Assembly (NCBI GenBank): GCA_038496445.1
Contig: JALMLS010000640.1
Location: forward strand, 62,001-126,000
DNA length: 64,000 bases
Source of the DNA: Trichosphaerium sp. ATCC 40318
Taxonomy: Eukaryota > Discosea > Flabellinia > Trichosidae
Direction of reading: 5' to 3'
The position numbers were made by a program, and so were the translations under genes. The notes under the pieces were generated by a model. That model was not told where the DNA came from, ran no database searches, and worked only from the letters and a program-made list of their open reading frames with translations. Below, in pieces: positions 32,550 to 44,478 of this stretch (position 1 is its first letter; the number at the start of each line of letters is the position of its first letter).

Positions 32550-32861
32550 CTACTTGCCCGCTTTTTGCAAAAATTCACGGTCGTCAATAGATGTGTCTGA
32601 AATTATTCTATCTAGCTCTTCCTTGGAAACTCTAATTGGATTTTCTAGGCGCTCTACTTCTGTTTGTTCTTCCCATGTGGTTGGGACCTTTCCTGTCTTC
32701 TTTCTCTCTGCGTCTGCAGCAATTTTCTCTTCTTGAATGCTCTCTGGCAATTTATACAGGTTATCTTTTCTAATTGATCTCACAGATACGGAAACTGGAG
32801 CTCGTTTTGTTCTTTGGACCTGTGTGGTCTTTGTAGCCCTAAGTGCAAGGCGGCTCAACAT
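32550..32861 (-). CDS. Small protein with mitochondrial-transit-like N-terminus
   Basis: An intronless frame of 103 residues from the second in-frame Met (MLSRLALRATKTTQVQRTKR). That N-terminus is rich in Arg/Lys/Thr/Ala and lacks acidic residues for 25 positions, as in matrix-targeting peptides. The rest is charged and probably helical (ESIQEEKIAADAERKK, TWEEQTEVERLENP, DREFLQKAGK). No membrane segment, no family recognised. Its proximity to COX5B is suggestive only. Confidence 0.6.
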   Translation of the reverse strand: MLSRLALRATKTTQVQRTKRAPVSVSVRSIRKDNLYKLPESIQEEKIAADAERKKTGKVPTTWEEQTEVERLENPIRVSKEELDRIISDTSIDDREFLQKAGK

Positions 32862-33322
32862 TATCTCTACAAACTGAAAACTAAAGTTGACTTTTTTTTT
32901 TATCATTCTGGCGATTTTGAGGCGTTAAAAATCTTCGTTTTAGGTAGCTCAAACGCAAGGTTAGGTAGCGACGCGTGTATTGACGGCAAAACTTTCGCTA
33001 TCAATTGCTTCTGGCCGAAATTACATTGAGGATACCCACGGTACGGTGTATATGGGCAATGAACAACCTGGCAACGTTTTTGGTGGGCTAGAAATGTCAA
33101 AACGAAGGAATACACCTGATACGCATAGCTTGGGCCTATATAGCACGTTGCGGGAACCATACATCCGTTTAGTTAGTTAGTTAGTTAGTTAGATGAGAAA
33201 AACGAAGTATGTTCAACCATTAATGTGCCACTATACTCATTGAAAACAAGAACAATAGTTTTTATTAGTCTATGGGTCTGATTATCTGTTCTTGTCAAGT
33301 TTTCGTAAAGGGATGCAACTTT
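32862..33322. other. Intergenic with a TTAG microsatellite
   Basis: No supported gene in about 460 bp; overlapping short frames on both strands lack domains. It contains the tetranucleotide repeat at 33169-33192 and the 3' end of the PLA2 gene. Confidence 0.4.
33169..33192. repeat. (TTAG)6 microsatellite
   Basis: Six perfect tandem copies of TTAG. Too short and too isolated to be an interstitial telomere; a simple sequence repeat. Confidence 0.9.
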
Positions 33323-34205
33323 TTAGCAAGTTGGATTTCCGCAATACTGGTTTCCTGCATCAAAGCATGTGTGCGTATTACAACCACAAGGTACGATCTT
33401 GTCATGATTAGGAACATTTCCATTACAGCAATTTATATTAAGGGCCATACATGCCACCACAGCTCTGTTGCATCTGTAACAAGAAAAAGACTGTTAAAAA
33501 AAATCACGTGACAACAAAAAAAGCGTACGCTCTGCATGAGCTACTACCCCAAACCCAACTTACTGCCGTACATCCATGAGTTGCATAGCATTCATCATGA
33601 ACAGCACAACAAGGTGTAGTACAGACAGTATCAGGGAAACTGTCGCATCCAGGTTCATCACGTTTTTTCGATTTTGGCAAAGTGCCTTTGTATTGCTCTT
33701 TTCTAAAAGTGACAACGTACTCTATCAACAAAAACAAAAGGGTAAGAAAACGAATGTCGTACGGGAGGACAATTCTAAAAAAACAGTACCATTACTACAT
33801 CCTTCGGTTACCGCGCAAATGGTTTTGTAAATTGGTTCAAGAACACCTGTAATCAAGTCGAGTTCTAGAAGACTTGTTTGAGTTTCAACTCCGGAAGAGG
33901 TGAAAGACATTATTTGGTACGTACCCACGTTATTTCTATTAATAGGTACCCAGTCGCGTACAACTTCTCTCCCATCACGTGAGAAGTTATAGGCCATCTT
34001 GTACTGTTCTGTCTTGAAACTTGTTGAGAAAACAACAGAGAGCGAACATCTTTGGTTGCTGCTTGTAATGCTAACTTTAGGAACAGCTTCTACCGAAATT
34101 AGTAGCACTAAAAGAGAGGTGTATTAGTAGCTGATGCTGTAACTTATTAAGCTTTAGCGTACGTGCTAATAAGGCAAGTGAGACAAAGAGAGATGTTGTT
34201 ACCAT
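33323..34205 (-). CDS. Secreted phospholipase A2-domain protein
   Basis: Exons from 34205 (signal peptide MVTTSLFVSLALLA) through an N-terminal beta-rich extension of about 110 residues (SVVFSTSFKTEQYKMAYNFS; LLELDLITGVLEPIYKTICA). The PLA2 core follows: CDSFPDTVCTTPCCAVHDEC. CCxxHDxC is the catalytic His/Asp helix of secretory PLA2. It continues HGCTAVSWVWGSSSCRACNR, VVACMALNINCC, and a Cys-rich tail ending at the TAA at 33323. sPLA2 enzymes hydrolyse the sn-2 acyl bond of phospholipids with Ca2+. The canonical YGCYC Ca2+ loop was not recognised; VCTTPCC sits where it would be, so activity is likely but not certain. Confidence 0.72.
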
Positions 34206-34629
34206 TGGGGTTTATGTTTTTGTTTAGACAAAACACAAAAAAAAAGATCACCGGTTCACTTTTTTTACACCGGGGTTGGCATCCGACGCAAAATTCTGTG
34301 TCATGTGGGTATATCGCATATAGATATGGATAAAACTAGCTATTCACAACAAGTACTTATCACGCTACTAAATGATTCACAAACATATCCCATAAATAAA
34401 TCCCGTGCTTTCTTTTTGTGAGATTGAACTGAGGTTCAGTTTTTACCCTCAAACGGATTCGTAATACAGCAACCTTGATTTTCTAATAATAAAAGCAAAC
34501 GATTTCATCAGCTGCAAGGTAATTTCTGATTTGTAATTATAACAATAAACTGCCAAGGCCACTATGATTGAAAATAGAATTATGATGATTGATTATAATT
34601 AGAAGTTTTATTGTACATTTGCTTGATTA
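34206..34629. other. Intergenic, no gene seen
   Basis: About 420 bp of AT-rich sequence upstream of the PLA2 gene and downstream of the small coiled-coil gene, both minus strand. No frame of interest. Confidence 0.4.
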
Positions 34630-34881
34630 CTAGACGCCGGTGTGTCCTATTGTATAACCTGGTACACAGTACATCTCTTCTACATATTGAAACTTATCTT
34701 GATAGTATACAAGTGCTTCACGTAAGATGAGATTGTCCTTTTGAATATCTTTTATTTCTTTTGTAAGTATTTTCAGTTTAATTGTAAGTTCATTATTTGC
34801 TCTTATTATATCTTCGGATGTGTCGCCTTTTACTATTGGAATATTTTGTACATTCAAATTAGGATCGTAAATTACTTGCAT
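34630..34881 (-). CDS. Small coiled-coil protein
   Basis: Intronless, 83 residues: MQVIYDPNLNVQNIPIVKGD, then one amphipathic coiled coil of about 40 residues (ANNELTIKLKILTKEIKDIQ onward), then YCVPGYTIGHTGV. Heptad spacing of Ile/Leu is visible. No family recognised. It may belong with the two larger coiled-coil genes at 41-45 kb, which also end shortly after the coil, but sequence similarity is weak. Confidence 0.55.
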   Translation of the reverse strand: MQVIYDPNLNVQNIPIVKGDTSEDIIRANNELTIKLKILTKEIKDIQKDNLILREALVYYQDKFQYVEEMYCVPGYTIGHTGV

Positions 34882-35546
34882 TGTTGTAGAGTTGTTGTTG
34901 AGGTGGTGTGGCTGTGAAAAATATGACTATTCATAGATAGATGTTTGATTGATTTTCTTCGAGTTTCCGTGAATGTGCTTTGCTCGATACATTGTCGCTA
35001 CAGCACTAAAATGAGTACCAACGTTGTGTTGTATCAAAATAAACGGAGTGATTGATGTTTATGGCAGTAGTGATGTTGATTGATCATGATGTGATTAAAA
35101 ACAATCAATCTCGTTGATTGATATTAACAAAACAATAATTTAGTTGATTGATAGGCAACAAAAGGTTGATACCCTATCTGTCCAAGCAACAAACACAAGC
35201 ACTGCAAAACAAGTGATGGTGAAACACTCTTGTGGTGCTACAACCGTTACAGTTCGAGAAAAAACATTAAGCTAATATGCGTATATTTTGCTATTTATCC
35301 TCTTGGATGCAACAAGCGTATTGAAGTAAATACATTAAAGAACGATATCTTATTATAATTTTACTTTATTTACAACTCAATCACGAAGTTCTGTACATTT
35401 CATTTCATTTGTTGTTCAAATCATTTAAATTTTTTTCAAATATAAACGATGCTGTAACTTTGTTCCATCCATGATGTTTATGGCAATGATATCATAGTTC
35501 ATAAATGTCATGATAGTTTTCTACTGTTAAAGAGAATACGCGGAAG
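34882..35546. other. Intergenic with a TGATTGAT cluster
   Basis: No gene in about 665 bp. It holds the upstream region of the small coiled-coil gene and the 3' end of the GID7-like gene. A cluster of (GT)TGATTGAT motifs is listed separately. Confidence 0.45.
34944..35154. repeat. Cluster of dispersed TGATTGAT motifs
   Basis: Five plus-strand copies of TGATTGAT (four inside GTTGATTGAT-like or GTGATTGAT contexts) and one CAATCAATC on the opposite strand within about 210 bp. All lie just upstream of the minus-strand coiled-coil gene start at 34881. They are spaced irregularly, so not a tandem repeat; a transcription-factor site array is one reading, simple-sequence drift another. Confidence 0.5.
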
Positions 35547-38134
35547 TTATCTTAAACTCCATACCCTTATTGTCCTGTCGTCTGATGCAGACACAAAAAA
35601 AGTTGGGTTTGAAGTTGTTGAAGCAACATGACTGACAGGTCCTGTGTGACTGTCTAATTTATGCAAAAGTCTTCCTGTACGTTTATCCCATACATGTACA
35701 CGTGAATCTTCGCTTCCAGATATAACAAGGCTTTCTCTTGGACCAGCAAAACAAGATCTAATTACAAAACGTCCTTGACGCATACCAGCAAATTTTTGAA
35801 TAACACAATGATTTTTGAGATCGTATAGAGTTATTTCTTGAATCTAATAGAAGAAGTAAGTACCTAAAACCTAACAAAAATAATACAGAGAACCACAGGC
35901 TCAAAATCGACGAGTAAAAAAAATTAAGCAAGAACTTTTTTGCAGCGTAATTTTCTGATTTTTTTCTTATTTTCTTTCGTTCTTGAAACGTACTGGAAAT
36001 ACGCCAACGTGAGGTGTTGATCTTGTGGTCATATTCAAAAGAGCGTGATCACCACTACTAGAAATACAAAATGATGTCATTGTAGCCCAACCTATCTCCT
36101 GACTGTGTAATTCTTTATCTGATGCCAAATTATAAAAGTTTAGATGCTTTGTTTGACAAGCCACTATTAATGTGCTACTGATAGGATTTATATGAAGATC
36201 GTGTACTATCCCAGTAATCCTATAAAAATCATTTGTACATAACAAAGTGAAATAATCAGGTATGCCGATGAAGCATCGGTTGGAGTAAAACAACAACAAA
36301 AAAAATAAAAGATTTTACAAGAGTTACTGATGCACATCTACTGTATATCGAAAATTTAGACTACAGTTGACAAACTTGAAATACTATTATCAATACTTTA
36401 AAAAAACGTACCAGCTTCTGAGTATGTTTCCGTGAATGTCAACCAAATAGATCTAAAAAAAATCCACTAAGTAAAACAGTTTTTGTTATTTTTTTTTCCT
36501 TTCTTACTTTACTGTCTAGACCAGCAGATACAAATTGCAATTTTTTAGGGACCCATGAAGCAGCACTTACTGTATCTTTATGTTTAAATACAGTAAGTAT
36601 TTTATTTTTCTAAACTCATTGTTAAGAGCACTGTCGGTATTTTATGAAAATTCAAAAAAAAATATGCAAAAAATTGTCTTGGTTGTCGTACTGCTGTATC
36701 CCAAACACAAACATTCCTTCCGCCAACTGTAATTAAGTACTCACCATTGTAACTCCAATCAAGATAACTAATAGGAAAGTTGTGCCCAACCTAAACAAGT
36801 TAGCAAGCACTCAAGAGTAACAACCGATTTTCTGTCTAAGCAGTCACAGAAAACGTCGAGAATTCTTTTAATCGTGTAATGTATAATGCCGTACAAGGTG
36901 TGAGACCATTGAAATATTAGAGCTATCTGTACAATTCCATATAATACAAGTTTTATCCTTTGACGCCGAAGCAAAACGTGTTCCATCAGGATTAAACGAA
37001 ATGTACCAAACTTCATCATCATGACCACGTAGAATAGATGTCATGCGCGGAATTGCTTCATATGTACTAGCAGGAGCATCATAAAGTAACCCTGTGACTG
37101 AGTCGCCACCATCAAGAGCTAGAGAATCTCATAAATGACTTTTCCAAAAAAAGCAAAAAAACTGAGTTTTCAGTGAGATACATGTTACTATTACATACGT
37201 GTCCCTACTGATCGTTTAAGAAGCGTCAAAAGTCTATCAGGATGCACTAATCTAACTCACATTAGCATACGCTGAAGGTACTCAAAATAACACCAGAAAA
37301 CTCACTTCTCTCTTGGAATACAGCCATGTACTGTACTAAGGAGTTCAAGCCTACTGCCTCCTTGTACTCCTGGCCAAACGGCTCTAGCTCTTAAAACTGC
37401 ACTGTTACTAGCCAAGACATAACTAAGAAGAGTGTAAGCCTGCCAGGATTACCGAAATAAACTAAAACAGCAAAAAATCTGAATGGCTTCAGAGAAAAAG
37501 GAGTTTGTCTGTGTTCTTGTCGCCATGTATACCTTGACATCTCTTTTATCACTGGTTGAGTAGCATACGGTGTTACCATCACTCGTAGAGTTTCTATAGC
37601 GTTGGTGATGTCACCAACGTCGAGCAGTTCAAGGTACATTTCTCTACCGAGGGCTACGCGCAGTTTCTAAGGGACTTGTATGAGTTTTAAACCGAAAAGA
37701 GTAAATATAAAGCTCGGTATGTTGTAGCACTGGAATTCAAGGATTTGATGCAGTCATAAGCTACTAAATACGCGAAAGAAGAGGTTTTTGACGATGGCAG
37801 TGATTTTTTTAATCTTTGATTGTGGTGATTTTGCAGATCGGAGAAGCGAATAGAGCTAGTTTAGTCATTTAACGTACACGTTCATTTTCGGTGGATAGAT
37901 TTAGACGTGGGATGAGTGCTTGCGCTTCAGGCCACTTTCCTTGTGTTACAGCGGCTTTAAACTGCGTTATCAGCGGGTCTTCAAGTTGTATACTGGCCTG
38001 CTTCACCAACAGCTCGGCTGGTTGGTTGTACCCCATGGACTGCAGCTGCAACGCTATTATACGAATAACGTCCTGTATGTAAATCGTTAGTACGCATTTT
38101 CGCAAGGTATTTGTACGTCTTTGTTGATGTCCAT
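35547..38134 (-). CDS. GID7: WDR26/GID7-like subunit of the GID/CTLH ubiquitin ligase
   Basis: About ten exons. A start at 38134 gives MDINKD followed after an intron by [20 protein letters not shown] (LisH). CTLH text is [20 protein letters not shown]. The next exons read [37 protein letters not shown], then [20 protein letters not shown]. The C-terminal WD40 propeller includes [32 protein letters not shown] and [20 protein letters not shown]. It ends IRVWSLR at 35547. The order LisH-CTLH-helical-WD40 is that of human WDR26 and yeast Gid7, which form the supramolecular scaffold of a ubiquitin ligase acting on metabolic and degron-bearing substrates. The longer upstream reading at 38147 starts with GTG and is not used. 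Confidence 0.9.
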
Positions 38135-38293
38135 GTTCTTTGTACACTGACTGTCAGTACAGCTGATGGTAGGTGTCAAATTGAAGTTAAGAGTTGCTGA
38201 AATCGTAACGGCGTCGAATCAAAGGTAGTCTTCTGTGAGATATTTTTAGACCCAAATTGTAAGAAAAAGAATTTAATAACCGTTTTCGCTACA

Positions 38294-40818
38294 ATGAGTA
38301 AAGCTGACGAAAGAAGCGATAAACGCGGGTTCAAAAAGCGAGCATGGACCCGTTCGCCCAACAAGATTCGCTTGCTCCAAATGTACTGTTACATTAAGAT
38401 TTAAAACCTTACATTCCGCTCCAGGTACAATACGAGAGCGAAACGTGATGCTAAGGGCAATGTACTCTACGAAAAATACCAAAGCAAAAGTGTTGATCAC
38501 GACACAAGAATTGCCCCGGATATTAGGTGGTTTACGCCTAGTAGATCGCTCCACCAACAAGACATGGATCGATTTCGAGAAGAACTAAAGAAACAAAGCC
38601 AAGACCCGTATACAATTACGCTAAGACAGCGAAAAGTTCCATATTCGCTCTTACAAGACGCCAAAGCGGTAATGGAATTTAATTACATTTTTTTAATGCT
38701 TAATATTGCTCTAGCAAGGCCGTATGCATATTTTAGAGACAGAATCATTCGAAAATACGTTCGGACCAAGGTCACAACGCAAAAGACCAAAACTAGAGTG
38801 TTACGACTTGAAAGAATTAGCAGAAAAGGGAAGCAGTAAATTTGATGCTTACAACGCTGATGACGACAGAAATATTGAAAGAACACTTGATTATGTTGAC
38901 GCAGCAAGAGAACCAATTTTTTCAAAGGGAACATCAAAACGTCTTTGGACGGAACTGTGGAAGGTTGTAGATTCTTCTGATGTTATTATTCAAGTCATTG
39001 ATGCCCGTGATCCAGTAGGAACACGTTCATTATCTCTAGAAAAGAAGGTTAGTGTCAAACAAGACAAATTCTATGAGTTTGCATTCACAGAAACTTGTGT
39101 CACTTTTTTTTCCCACAAACACTTCTATCTGCTTCCCTCTTACTCACCTCATTTTTTAGATTAAAAAAGATAGACCACATAAGCACATTGTATTGTTGCT
39201 CAACAAATGTGACTTGGTACCTCCTTCAGTAACCAAGAGATGGCTTAAAATATTACGCAAAGAGCGCCCTACTGTTGCTTTTCAAGCATCTATTAAGGCA
39301 CCTTTTGGTAAAGGCGCACTTATTCAAGTATTGCGTCAATTCGCAAAACTCATGTCACAACCTTCAATTACAGTTGGATTCATTGGTTACCCTAACGTTG
39401 GCAAGAGTTCCGTTGTAAATACTCTAAAGCGTAAAACTGTCTGTTTGGCAGCACCAGTACCAGGACACACAAAGGTACTTGAACATAGGCCCTAACAATA
39501 CACGCTTAGCGTGTTTAGTTAGCTCGTGTTTTTTTTTTTCAAGACATTTTTTGATCAATACTCTGTGATTATATTTCGTCCGATCCCCTGATTATTATTG
39601 ATTATTCAATACGATTGCTGAGAGTTTTAATTTTTCCATCAAGACCTTTTTTTTTTGGGTTTTTCTGTTTACGTACAACTTGTATTCATCGTGTTATTAG
39701 GTTTGGCAATACGTTCGCTTGTTTTCATCAATATTTCTTATCGACAGTCCCGGGGTTGTTCTACCAGGCCAGAATTCTGACGCTGATGCTGTATTGCGTG
39801 GTGTAGTTCGTGTAGAAAACGTTGAAGAGCCAGAACAATATATTCCAGAGCTATTTAAGCGAACAAACCCACGTTATATCGCTGATACTTATGGTGTTAC
39901 AAAGTACAGAGATCCAGCTCACTTTCTAGAGATTTATTGCAAACAATGCGGATTTTTGAAAAAGGTACGCAGCTGACTCTGCTTGACATCCATCCTCCAT
40001 CTGGAATTCTAGCTTTTTTTTTTTCAATCTTTTTCTTTTTGCCTGTGTTCGCTTTTTCTCAAGTTTTGTCTTAATAGGGAGGTGAACCAAACATTTCTCA
40101 AGCCGCTATAAGGATTTTGAGGGATTGGCAACGTGGTAGAATCCCATATTTTGTTCCTCCACCAGAACCTGCAGAAGGACCAGCTGAAAAACCTCTTGGC
40201 CTACTAGACACTGTACGCTTTATAACTTATAATGAAAACAACAGCACCCAGGCCTTATACTTCTCCTAGGTTGACCAAAAGGTTCAAGAGTTTATTGAAG
40301 AGACACTGGATGAAGCAAACGAAGAAAATGAAGAAGCTGAAGGTGTAGAAGTTGAAAATGACGAAAACGTCGAAGATGAGGATGAAGAAGCTGACACTGA
40401 GCAACCAGATAAAAGACCAAAAGCTTTAACTGAAGATGACCTCCTTGCTGACCCAGAACTTGCTCCTGGACAAGATACCGAAGAACTTGCTCAAAAACAT
40501 AATTTTACCGACGATGGAACACAAGATGAAGTAGATTGGGATACTATTAGCTCTCAATTGTTTGGTGGTGGAGCAAAAGAACCAACTAAGAAAAAAAAAG
40601 GAAAGAAGGGCAAAAAAAAAGATACAAAGCGTAAACGTACGTTCATCGTTTGGGTTACTCCTCTTTCTTTTTTTTCAACTGTTTTGGATTGTTTCTAAAA
40701 GGATTTAGGCGAAAGAAGTCTCACAGGACGTGAATCACGTGATAGAAAAGCAAAAAGACAAAAAGAAGCAAATAACTTCCAAGTTGTTGCTAAGAAGCAA
40801 AATTTCAAGCCATTTTAA
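38294..40818 (+). CDS. NOG2: NOG2/GNL2-like nucleolar GTPase for 60S assembly
   Basis: About eight exons. The N-terminal NGP1-NT domain reads DKRGFKKRAWTRSPNKIRLL, IAPDIRWFTPSRSLHQQDMD, then MHILETESFENTFGPRSQRK. The circularly permuted GTPase shows LNKCD (G4, about 39200), FIGYPNVGKSSVVNTL (G1, about 39378), and LIDSPGV (G3, about 39735). DWQRGRIPYFVPPPEP follows. An acidic stretch (40300-40500) and Lys-rich tail end at KKQNFKPF, TAA at 40816. NOG2 checks pre-60S particles before nuclear export. The G4-G5-G1-G2-G3 order is the YlqF/YawG hallmark. Exon 1 joins exon 2 through a GTACTG donor. Length is close to the family norm. Confidence 0.95.
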
Positions 40819-41023
40819 GGCAACAACACGTTGTACCATAAAAGAATAAAAAAAATAACGAATTAATGTCTTACTGTCATTTTTGGCGCCATTGTTTGTA
40901 CTACCACTACGTAACGTAACAGCAAGCCAGCTAATTGACAGGACGCACAAGGGGTAGACTACACAAGTACTTTTTTGAATTTGTGACATTTTTTTTCATC
41001 AATATCGCTCAATAATTCGATGC

Positions 41024-41942
41024 ATGGACAGCACTATGTTCACTGATGAAGTCCCTACAACTACAACAAGCAAAATAACAAAGAGGAAACGAAAACAGAA
41101 CACCCCTTTGCCAAAGTTAGCTAAAAAGCGTAAAACAATAACGCTGACTGCTGTACGCGTATAATTATGAACTGTGTATGTTGGTTTATTTCGTGTAGAG
41201 CGATAAAAAACCACAATACGAGCTGTTCTTTAAACAACCAGGCGCCCGCGTTTACGCACCTCGTACTCCTTCGGATTTGAAGCGAGTCAAAACAGTACTG
41301 GCCACAAAGGCACAAGCGCTCTACAGTGAGCTTAAAAATACTCTGAATGCACACAACTCTGTACTAGAAGGAGAAAACGAATGGTTAAAAAAAGCCTTGG
41401 CGGATGAAAAAAGAATATCAAAAAACCTAAAGAAAGAACTCAAAGACACTCAAAAACTGGTAAAGGAGTACAGTAGAACAAACTCTAGCAGTGAGGGTAT
41501 CGAAATACTAACACAACTATTGGATGTACAAACAGAGTTATCTAATATTGATGCAATTACATCAAGGAAGGAGCGTGAGAAAGCTTATCAAGAAATATCA
41601 CAATTGGTTTGTGAAAATAAAAATTTAAGAGAAACAATAGACGAGCTTAACAAGGCGTTGTCTATTGAGAAACAGCTCTCTAAAGAGATGCCTGATCTAC
41701 TAGACTTTGCAGAGTATTCACAGGTACAAATAAGAGATATGAAGGTATTACTAGAAAAGAAGGAGAATGAGAAGTTCAAGATTGGTATTTGTTTATTTGA
41801 AGAGAAAAAAAAAGTAAAGACTTTACAAGAGATGAATATAGCTCAGACAAAAATGATAGAGGCACAAGCAGCTGAGATTAAATCACTTAAAGAGAAGATT
41901 GAAGGAAAACCAAAAGTTTTACCCGAGTATACGTTTTTGTAG
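41024..41942 (+). CDS. Nuclear-type coiled-coil protein (paralogue of 44479-45471)
   Basis: Two exons: the first (41024-41153) is basic (KRKRKQ, KLAKKRK, nuclear-localisation-like). A GTACGC donor and TGTAG acceptor then join it to DKKPQYELFFKQPGARVYAP. From residue about 80 it is an almost continuous coiled coil: ALYSELKNTLNAHNSVLEGE to IKSLKEKIEG. It ends LPEYTFL. A similar plan (two exons, KR-rich start, coil, closing PEF/Y + aromatic) is seen at 44479-45471 on the opposite strand. No known family recognised; a structural or dimerising nuclear protein is plausible. Confidence 0.72.
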
Positions 41943-41976
41943 AGGAGAGCGAGAGCAAGAGAGCGAGAGAGCGAGT
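41943..41976. repeat. GA-rich (GAGAGC)-type simple repeat
   Basis: Imperfect tandem GAGAGC/GAGAGA units right after the stop codon of the coiled-coil gene. Polypurine on the plus strand. Confidence 0.7.
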
Positions 41977-42472
41977 AAGCCGGTTTTGTCAAAAATTTTT
42001 GATGGAAGTTTTTTTTTTGTACTCACAACTACCCGCCCTTCACCACTGACATAACTGGTTTTGTACTTTTAAATAAATAAAAATAAAATCTACAACACAG
42101 TAATGTTTTTTTCTGTGTTTGATGATTGTGAATTGAGTATCACTCAAGTTAAAGACTGTGTTGACTTTTGGCCAGAAATTTTTTTTTGGGTGACATTTTG
42201 ACTGCAGTTTAACTTGAGTGGTATGCACAATAACGTCTTCAGGTTACACAAAATCAAATGGCTGTGCAATAACACGTGATGCTCACGTATTAATAAGTGA
42301 TCATCGAATAAAACGTTGTGTCATCTAGAAAACTTTCGGCAAGTCTACGACAGGCTACAATTGTAACACGTGCTTTCACGTGAAACTGAAAATTGTTTCA
42401 GTTTTCATTGAAACTAATATTTTTACATAGTTCACAACACAAAAACCTCATAATCTCCTGTTGGCAGCATAC
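41943..42472. other. Intergenic, no gene seen
   Basis: It begins with a GA-rich simple repeat (41943-41976), then AT-rich sequence with three CACGTG palindromes at about 42263-42380, two of them 13 nt apart. It is the probable promoter region of the LRR gene that starts at 42473. Confidence 0.45.
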
Positions 42473-43366
42473 ATGAGCACACTCAGTCTATGTACGGCTA
42501 TAATATTGGCTTTTATCTAAATATAGCTTTGTATAGCCGTCAGCACTGATATTACACGAGTAGAGAGTATTTTAGGCCTTCCAGCTGAAATAACAGCGCT
42601 AATACTATATTTCTGTCCAAAACGTGTTAATGCATCTTTAACTTGCTGGCATATTCGTAATATAGTCCACAACCACGTTGGTTACAGCCCCATAGCAATA
42701 AAGGACGTTAAGGCGTTTGCATTCCTTCAAAACAGCCCTTTACTCCGCAATACGCCTGTCGCACGCGCTCCGCTTGGTGGTACAACGGACGCATGTCTAG
42801 AGCTAATCGCAGGCATACACTCCATAAATCTTAACAGCTGCTTCAAAGTCACCAATAAAGGCGTTGCGGCTCTTGCTGGCGTACATACTATTGATCTGGG
42901 GTATTGTAGCAACATTTCCGATGAAGGTGTCAAGGCTCTCGGAGGTGTACACACGATTAACTTGATGTTCACAAAAGTTACAGATGAAGGGATTAAAGCG
43001 TTAAAAGGTGTTTATGATATAAACCTCACTAAAACAAGTGTGACACAAGAAGGTTTAAAAGCGATTGCAGGTGTTCATAAGATTAATCTTACTGGCTGTA
43101 TTGTTACTGATGATGGAATGAAAGAGCTCGCTGGTGTACATACTATTGTGCTTCAGTATACTAATATTACAGATGAAGGTGTTAAGGCTCTTGCTGGTGT
43201 TTATGATATCAATCTTTCTCATTGTGAACATGTTACTGATGAAGGTGTTAAAGCGCTTGTAGGTGTTCATACTATTGATGTTACACAGACATGTGTTAAT
43301 GAAGAAACAATGCAAAAACTTAATGCTGATAATAATATGACTAAATTCTATGCGAGGCACATGTAG
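42473..43366 (+). CDS. F-box-like / leucine-rich repeat protein (GVHTIDL type)
   Basis: A tiny first exon (MSTLSL) is joined by a 45-nt intron (GTACGG...TATAG) to a long exon. The reading LGLPAEITALILYFCPKRVN then SLTCWHIRNIV is F-box-like. LRR units follow: IHSINLNSCFKVTNKGV, ALAGVHTIDLGYCSNISDEG, VKALGGVHTINL, and others to ALVGVHTIDVTQTCV. It ends at 43366. The reading from 42962 alone would lose the F-box and four repeats. It is shorter (about 280 residues) than the two relatives. A predicted SCF adaptor. Confidence 0.8.
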
Positions 43367-44478
43367 TTTAAAGGAAAATAAAGAAAGGCATCGACAAAAA
43401 TTGCTGTGATTTTTGCTTTTTGCTCACAGAATTTGATTAGCAGTTCGTTAACCTTCTACTGTATATGACGTGGCATGTGCTACATGTACCGATGAATTAA
43501 TGAGTGGTTTTTAAGCCGTCGTGTAGTACAAACACCAAATTACAACCATGATAGCAAGTCATGTCTTGGTACCAATGATGCGTTATGTAATTTTAGGTCA
43601 CGTGTTGCCGTGTAAGGCTCCAGTTGTTAGTACGCTCTTAGAATAATACCTATATATGTAATAGATTAAATATGGTGGTCATCATATTTAAATAACAAAA
43701 CAGCACAACATTTTGTTCAGCACGTAAAATGACTAAAGGTAAAAAAATCGGAAAAAAATAGGAATATAATAATTCTGTAGATATTGTATGTTTTTATTCG
43801 AGTTTCTTTTCATACACTCAGTCGTCTGACCTCGATCAGACTTTTGTTTGGCTGACTTATAGATGTTCTTAAGTCTGCCCTTACACTTGTGATGATACTG
43901 CCTGTAGATAATGTACCAGATGGCAATTCTTGAGTAGATTGTCAGAATTTCATTGTCCGTAGTGGGAGAGGGTCAGGGAGGTGATTGGGGCCATGCCGCA
44001 GGAGTACATACGTATTAGACTATTCATAGATTGATTGAGCAACAATTCGCGAATGTTGGGATTTGTTTAGGAATTCTTGTGTTGTGTTTACGGCCACTAC
44101 ACCAGTTTTGTAGTTCAAAGTCAATATTTATGAACTATGCATTTAATAATAAGCTGTACATCTACCCTCTTCTTTTGATATCTCTGTAAACACTTGCTGA
44201 TGAGATTACAATCTTCGGAAGGTTATTCTGTGTACTCAAGTCATCTCATTGCAATACACACTCATTCAATCGTACCCAAATGGGATTATTGCACTTCTTT
44301 TTTTATCAATAATCCGTGTCAACTCCAGAGATTGTGAAGCGCTCAAAATTTAGTTACTGTATAACTATTAAGCGCTGGGTTGTTTATTGCCCCAAAACAC
44401 CACTATTTTCTATTTACAATGTTGCTAAATAAGCCTGTGCTACTTTTTACAAAGAATGTATCTACTATGCTGACACTT
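43367..44478. other. Intergenic between convergent genes, no gene seen
   Basis: The longest gene-free stretch, about 1.1 kb. I read both strands and found no frame over 60 codons with domain character and no exon chain. It may carry long 3' ends or an unrecognised noncoding transcript. Confidence 0.45.

Noticed and set aside
33169-33192. TTAG repeat as interstitial telomere
   Set aside because: Only six copies and isolated; better called a microsatellite.
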